Shown: piece by piece, positions 57,431-64,000 of the stretch
Layout of the letters: the number at the start of each line of letters is the position of its first letter
How positions within the stretch are numbered: position 1 is the first letter of the stretch
From: Nipponacmea schrenckii
Lineage: Eukaryota; Mollusca; Gastropoda; Lottiidae
Direction: 5' to 3'
NCBI GenBank assembly: GCA_030562195.1
Contig: CM060201.1
Location: 32,904,067 to 32,968,066, forward strand
Length of the DNA: 64,000 nt
Program-made: the position numbers and the translations under genes
The notes under the pieces: generated by a model
What the model saw: the letters and a program-made list of their open reading frames with translations, nothing else
Databases searched by the model: none
What the model was told of the DNA's origin: nothing

Positions 57431-59530
57431 AGAATGTTTATTCAGGTTATTGTATAAGGGGAGATAACTTAAAAAACCAAACTACAATTAATTCAATAAG
57501 GCTCGCATCTTTAATATATCTTAATTTAGACACAATGACAAAAGCTCTATAGTCAAATATTGTGGAGGGTCTTTAACTAAAGGATATTCTCATGGTCGAT
57601 ATTTTAAGTGGATTAACTTTTTATGCTTATAAGCCTAACAATCTAATTTCGGAAAGTTAACCTGCTCTGTTCAGATGGGGAAAGATCTTCCAAACACGCG
57701 TCCTAGCATTAATTCAGCTCTCATACTAGGGTCGTTTGCGTGGAAGGGGGACTTATTTGTCGGATATTGTGGGAAGGGAATTACCGAATTCGATGTAAGC
57801 CTTCAGAGCAGTTATAAACGTGTATATATTAGTATTGGCATGTGTGACTTCATAAAAAAGACCCTATCTAGAACACTTTGTATTGAATATAGGCCTACAT
57901 AGAAACATGTTGAGTCTGAAAGAATGTTTCTCAAGGTCGAGGTATTAAAGTATTATAACGTTTTATTCCCCGTTTAACAAGTATTGTTATTTAAATCATT
58001 ATTAGTGTCAAAAGGTCAAATGTTATTAAAGGAACAGTGTCGCATTCTATTTGACCAATCGTACAAAAGTCTCAGAATCGGAATATTTAGCCGAACTGAT
58101 CAGTTATTGTGTTTACATCTCACTTCCGAAATTTGGCCATTCGATTTCACGTGTGTTGAGATTTACCCACGTTAGAAAAACTTTCGTTATAAAAAGTAAA
58201 CTATTGTGTGGTCACGTGTAAGAAATACGGATTAATTAATGTCTTACACGTAATCGGAAGGTTTCTACATATATTGGCCCGTATTAGAGCCAAACACAAA
58301 CCCTGGGTCACCGCATAATTATCATGTAATGCGTACCATTTCTTTCTAACTCTTTTAAACCAAATTCAGTTTGATCCAGTAGATACAATATGTAATTAGT
58401 ATATTTTGAAAATATTTTCAGGTATAATTTACGATTTTTTGATAATGAAAATTATGCATACTGTCTAACTTAAAATGTTCTCATGTGTTTTACTAAACTT
58501 TTAACTAGTATGGAAGTTCAAAAATTATTTTTTTTAACAGGATTAAAGGTTTATTTCCCTATAACGTACGTAAACCAAAATTACAAATCGAATGATATTA
58601 TCATTATACTGTGGTTTGAGGGTTTTGAAGAATTTGGGATGAACAAAATCAACCAATCAAAATAGCTCGTACTGTGTCACCTACAACAATTTTTTTTAAC
58701 TAATTCGCTTCGTTCATCTACAAAAACGCTTCTGGTACTTAGTTATATAAGGGCTCGTTAGTCTTTATTCCTTCTTTGCTATTTGTGCAAATCAGAGTGC
58801 TAAATATCCTTATTTTGTTTATATGGCCGATTTTGAATATAGTGAGAGGAGGATTTGCTCAATCAAGTTTATCCATGAATTGAACCAAAAAGAAGTTAAA
58901 AGTCTCCCCAATAACCTGATCATTACATACATGGCATATACATATTTCTCCTCTCCCAGTCCTCTCTTGAAGGTATTTCAGGATCAAATACATGTGCACG
59001 GTTCTTTTCTGCTTTTATTTCTGAGAATAAATTAAACTAGAACTGTGAACAGTTCCGAGAGTGGCAAACAACCTCTATGGGTTCAAAAAATATACGCGAA
59101 GTTTTATTATGTAATATTGTTACACCACAGTTTAAAGTTAATTGCATATAAATGAGAAAGTTTTCAAGGTTCCATCATAAAAATATTTAAGGTCAGAATT
59201 GTCAATAATATTTATTTTTGTGAATAAAACAAGAGGTTGAAATTTATCTACTATATCAAACATGGATAGATGTTGTTAGGTTAAAATAAAAACTACATAA
59301 TCAGATATCAACTTGTTCATTGTTGTATAACCCATTTAATATTTAGCAATTGCAATTTCTGTTTACAAAATATTTTTTAAATTTGAAAATCAAAATTCTG
59401 TTCCCAACAAGTTTTAGATAAAGTAACAAGGTTTCGAAAAACACCAAAATCGGACAAATCGGATAAAAATTGGCGGACTTATTAAAATTTTGCTGAAGGT
59501 TATCGTTCTGTGATGACGCATAAAGTATCA

Positions 59531-59665
59531 CTTCCGGTTTGGATTTTTTTATTCTAAAAGGGTTCATATATGTATAGCTTTTGTACTGATTTCTTACATA
59601 CACCGGAAGCTGGGTGACCCAACGCGGTTCTAAAAAACCGGAAGTTCTCACGCAAGAACCGGAAG
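59531..59665. promoter_or_regulatory. Cluster of four ETS-type CCGGAAG cores
   Basis: CTTCCGG at 59531-59537 and CCGGAAG at 59603-59609, 59638-59644 and 59659-59665, most preceded by A as in the ETS-factor consensus. No gene start is recognised beside them, so this may be repeat sequence rather than an enhancer or promoter. Confidence 0.35.
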
Positions 59666-60009
59666 TAGTAGAAATTTTCTTATGATGTGGTTTTATTTCT
59701 ATAGGCGACTTCTCTATATTTTGTAATTTTCAAAGCGATCGGATAATTAGCAACAAAGTTATGCAATTATTCATATTATTATTATGCAATTACTAACTAC
59801 TGATGCGTCAAAATTTTAGTTTTATATATTCATTTTCTATTCCAGTACGTATCTTATCGTATTTTTCAAACCAAATTTCTAGACCATTTTCGAGTTGGGC
59901 TAGGGAGCTTCCCGAAAAAAAAAAGTCTAATGAAAACAAAAAGTGGCAAATTTCTAATTTGCCACTCAATTAAAGGTAATATAAAAGGCGAGGCTTAACC
60001 TATTTAGGG

Positions 60010-60110
60010 GGTTGATTTGGGTCTTGAACAAAAAGACTTCAGAACTACTAGAAGCCCACGAAAACTGGCATAATCCCTTCAAATATACCTCAAACTAGAA
60101 ACTTTCTACT
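60010..60110 (+). repeat. Dispersed repeat pair member, partner at 54141-54240
   Basis: TTGATTTGGGTCTTGAAC, then AAAACTGGCATAATCCC and ATACCTCAAACTAGAAAC align with 54141-54240. Confidence 0.6.
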
Positions 60111-60844
60111 ACTATGTTTGTCTTTTTTTACGATAATCCCAAGTCGGGTCGTTTTTTTAACTTTCAAACGTGTGGAAAATTCTGGCTGCACAAGTCTACA
60201 ATTTCAATGAACTTAGTACGATCCCGCTTCTGAGATATAGGTACGATTGGCCAAACGGAGGGTGAACCTTGTCCTATAGATGACGATATTTTTGTACATA
60301 GAGAAATATACCTGATCGTTTCCTTTAAAGCGATTTATTGATCTACTTCTTTTGTACTTTAACGCTAATATTCAATACTCATATTATCTATTTAGCTTTA
60401 TAACCTATGTATATATCTTTTCAACATACTATTCTTCAGTAAGTTTTGTTACCCATACAATTTAGTTCACATTCTATAAATAGAATTAGAGGACCATCCC
60501 AAAACAGTTCAAATAGCACAGGGGTATTACGAAATCAGTGACAGTTGTATAACGATTCACCTCAGCCATATTTCGTCATAGCTTCTGGAACTTTTGTTGC
60601 CAAGGTAAGACTATCCATAAATTTGAATTTTATATTTTTATATCATCATTATCATCAAAGAAAAAGGTAAAGTCTTACATATCTGAATAACTTAGGGTAT
60701 ATTTGAATATGTGTCAAAAAACTTCCGGAACGTTCAGAATGACAGTGCATATCTATGTATTTAGTTTAGTTCCGGTTTTGCTTGCCAAGCACATCTGGAA
60801 GTCATGAGATTCCCCCTCCCCCTGCCCGACAAATTAATTCGTAA

Positions 60845-62080
60845 ACTTTGTAGCAGGTGCATTCTGTATCATATATACTTTGTATCTGGTGTATTTTATA
60901 TCATATATACTTTGTAGCAGGTGTATACTGTATCATATATACTTTATCGTAGGTGTATACTGTATCATAATATGTTCTTTGTAGCAGGTGTATTCTTTAT
61001 CATGTATACTTTGTAGCAGGTGTATTCCGTATCATATATACTTTGTAGCGGGTGTATACTGTATCATATATACTTTGTAGTAGGTGTATACTGTATTATG
61101 TATACTTTGTAGCAGGTGTATTCTGTATCATATATACTTTGTAGCAGGTGTATTCTGTATCATGTATACTTTGTAGCAGGTGTATTCTGTATCATATATA
61201 CTATGTATCTGGTGTATTTTATATCATATATACTTTGTAGCAGGTGTATACTGTATCATATATACTTTGTATGTAGGTGTATACTGTATCATATATACTT
61301 TGTAGCAGGTGTATTCTGTATCATGTATACTTTGTAGCAGGTGTATACTGTATCATATATACTTTGTATAGGTGTATACTGTATCATATATACTTTGTAC
61401 GGTGTATCTGTATCATATATACTTTGTAGAGGTGTATACTGTATCATATATACTTTGTAGCAGGTGTATTCTTTATCATGTATACTTTGTAGCGGGTGTA
61501 TACTGTATCATATATACTTTGTAGAAGGTGTATACTGTATCATATATACTTTGTAGCGGGTGTATACTGTATCATATATACATGTACTTTGTATAGGTGT
61601 ATACTGTATTATATATACTTTGTAGTAGGTGTATACTGTATCATATATACTTTGTATAGGTGTATACTGTATCATATATACTTTGTAGCAGGTGTATTCT
61701 GTATCATATATACTTTGTAGCAGGTGTATACTGTATCATATATACTTTGTAGAGGTGTATACTGTATCATATATACTTTGTAGCGGGTGTATACTGTATT
61801 ATATATACTTTGTAGTAGGTGTATACTGTATCATATATACTTTGTAGCGGGTGTATACTGTATTATGTATACTTTGTAGTAGGTGTATACTGTATCATAT
61901 ATACTTTGTAGTAGGTGTATACTGTATCATATATACTTTGTAGTAGGTGTATACTGTATCATATATACTTTGTAGTAGGTGTATACTGTATCATATATAC
62001 TTTGTAGTAGGTGTATACTGTATTATGTATACTTTGTAGTAGGTGTATACTGTATCATGTATAATCTGCAGTCAGTTTTA
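60845..62080. repeat. 32-bp minisatellite
   Basis: About 38 copies of a 32-bp unit: GTGTATACTGTATCATATAT followed by ACTTTGTAGCAG, with TAGTAG, TAGCGG and shortened TAG or TATA variants. The TAGTAG form dominates the right end. Open frames across it (Tyr/Ile/Cys-rich) are artefacts. Confidence 0.97.
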
Positions 62081-64000
62081 TCTGTATCATGATATGTTCT
62101 TTTTACGTCGTGCTATTGTTTATTATTACTAGTTCAAATTTTACTTTTAATCATCCTTTAATGTCTCTAAACAATGATATTCTAATTAAATTGATTAGAT
62201 TTTAGAAAGACAATGTGAGACCTGAGTAGGGTTATTGTGTTCAGCTTAAAAGTAACACAAGTTGTGTAATGATCCTTTCTAAACGGGAGTCACGCTTTGT
62301 TTAAGGGACTAATTACAGTCAATGTTTAAATCGTTAAGCTAGAGCGGATTACCTGTCAATAGGATCTCCAAGGTGCCCACAGTATGCACAATTTAATTTG
62401 TACATGTGTCTGTGTGTCAACTAAGATGACTTGTGTGGATCTAGTAATTTTCAACAAGGACATCTTACTGTGAATTTCGATTCAAGGTTAGAAGTTTTAT
62501 ATATTAATATTTTTATATAACAATATTTGTCTATTATAGTAAGGTCTAAACATTTCATCGGTTGACATTTTCTTGAGATCCACTTACGTCGTCCTCTTTT
62601 GTGTCATCAGAATTTGAATATACGAAGGAAACAGGTTTATTATTAAATTATCCTTCTGCGTTATTTGTTATTCAGTTTAGATAACAGTAGATAAGTAAAC
62701 ACAAACATTGTTCATCGACATAAAACTTCCGGACCTTCCCCCAGGCTGTCAGATTTGGGACAATTACGTACACGATAGGCTTAACCGTTATATTATAAAT
62801 AACCATATCTCACTGTCCGCATTTTAATTCTTGAATACAACTCTCATAAATATGGTAAGAGGTTTTTGTGATATTACATAAACTCGTCTATTGTATTTGT
62901 TAAGAATATTGGTTGTTTTGTCTGGAATAACAAACTTGTCGGATATTGACTACTGAGATAGATGAGGAAGTTATAATAAAAGGAAACCAAAAAAAATGAC
63001 TGGGTGTTTTGCTTTCGGGTGCAGGCAAGAGGCTAGGAGTTGGTAGAGTAGAAGGTGGGTAAGAAATCGAATAATATAGACAGTTAAGAAGGGTTTTGGA
63101 CGGATAGTTCTATTGAAACTAGTGATACCGAAACACTCGAAGGATACCAGATTGGTGGTACATTTTTTGAGATGGATCAACCTTAAGTTCTATTGGATCG
63201 TGATGTACTGTTATGTTTTTTTTTAAATGAAAAATGATGGATTGAAATATTAGAATGATGATCTCATTATGACATTGGATACGTATTGAGTCATGTTGTT
63301 GATAGTGTAATGTGTTTGATAAACGACCAGATATGAATATCGGAATCATTGACCGTGAATATTGAAATATTTTATATGGTCATTTTCTATATTGTATAAT
63401 ATTTAGGACTGTATATTCTCAGTGAGGCATTGAGGAGGGTTGGCCATTGAGCAATGAACAACAAGTGAAGGGTCAGTAACACTTTTCACTTTTTTCCTCA
63501 TTTTACCTGAAAATGATACAGTAAAATATCGTATCAAGAGCGATTATTATGAGCGATATAACAGGAAACTAAGAACTAAAACTTGACATGATTTTATTAA
63601 ATGGTCATTAATGATCATACGTCATTAGAGAAGGATGATGAAATATTCTTAAAATGTCTTCATCATGGTGACGATCAAAACTGTATTTCGAAAACATCAC
63701 ATGATAAGATATTCTGCTTGGTTAATCATCTAGAAGAGTACCTGGTCTATGTTTTTGTTGACGCTACAATGGTTTATTTACCTTTTGAATGTTTATCTCG
63801 AGAGAGGTCATGACTTGATAAAAAATGAACATGGGTATTTGTCACTAGAAGTATTAAAAGTTTCCTTATATAACCGACTTATTAGGACTAAACAAGACGT
63901 GTACGGTATTAACAATAAAACTTGAACTTTACCGTATATACATCGTGCTTTTTTGTCACTTCTTTGCCCGCTCTGTGCCAAGGTAGGTCATAATTTGTAC
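62081..64000. other. Right-end intergenic region without recognised gene
   Basis: AT-rich sequence with frames of up to 76 codons (for example 63601-63813 plus, 63119-63349 minus). None shows a known motif or splice support. A gene beginning beyond the window cannot be excluded. Confidence 0.45.

Larger units (their letters stand above)
57431..60844. other. Intergenic region without recognised gene
   Basis: Holds a TTAAAGG-type repeat end (58022) and an inverted CGTGTAAGA/TCTTACACG pair near 58215-58250. Also here are four CCGGAAG cores at 59531-59665, a palindrome AGTGGCAAATT/AATTTGCCACT at 59943-59967, and a repeat copy at 60010-60110. Open frames at 57675-57902, 57984-58175 and 58823-59035 show no family features. 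Confidence 0.5.

Noticed and set aside
61116..61720. Tyr/Ile/Cys-rich frames of about 74 codons
   Set aside because: By-products of the 32-bp tandem repeat.

Overview
This is AT-rich nuclear DNA from an animal: genes split by canonical GT-AG introns, SINE, LINE, Penelope-like and MITE-type repeats, and many minisatellites. The neuronal/receptor gene families and the repeat style suggest an invertebrate, most likely a lophotrochozoan such as a gastropod mollusc; the phylum is an inference. There are no operons, ribosome binding sites, CRISPR arrays or rRNA genes.

Two protein-coding genes can be assembled, transcribed divergently from a spacer of about 9 kb. (1) On the minus strand (24057 down to 252) lies a complete 24-exon receptor guanylate cyclase of the natriuretic-peptide-receptor type. 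It has a signal peptide, an ANF-receptor-like ectodomain, one membrane segment, a kinase-homology pseudokinase domain, a coiled-coil dimerisation segment, a class III guanylate cyclase domain with all expected catalytic and guanine-specificity residues, and a charged C-terminal tail of about 83 residues. The frame runs through all exons to about 1166 residues; two internal acceptors (exons 6 and 8) are uncertain. (2) On the plus strand (33118 to 50815) lies a two-exon voltage-gated potassium channel of the Shaw/Kv3-like type, about 448 residues. The T1 domain and the S1-S6/pore are separated by one intron of about 16.35 kb. The pore is canonical, but the S4 charge ladder and the S6 PxP motif are altered.

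The rest is repeat-dominated. Six long minisatellite arrays with unrelated units lie at 12.25-13.06, 26.87-28.20, 40.48-41.26, 52.44-53.73, 56.27-56.91 and 60.85-62.08 kb, plus a short one at 44.63 kb. The Kv intron holds three copies of a palindromic MITE, a separate long foldback element, a Harbinger-like DNA transposon remnant with a Myb/SANT-like reading frame, a Penelope-like GIY-YIG endonuclease relic and a LINE 3'-end relic. A full-length tRNA-derived SINE with a perfect 15-bp target-site duplication sits inside one of four copies of an older dispersed repeat.

Region by region: 0.25-24.06 kb guanylate cyclase gene; 24.06-33.1 kb divergent spacer with a GT-rich minisatellite, the SINE and a 200-bp hairpin; 33.1-50.8 kb Kv gene; 50.8-64 kb intergenic, with minisatellites and SINE fragments and no recognisable gene. 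I found no convincing new multi-gene system. The most notable items are the non-canonical Kv channel, the palindromic MITE family, the nested SINE and the density of minisatellites.
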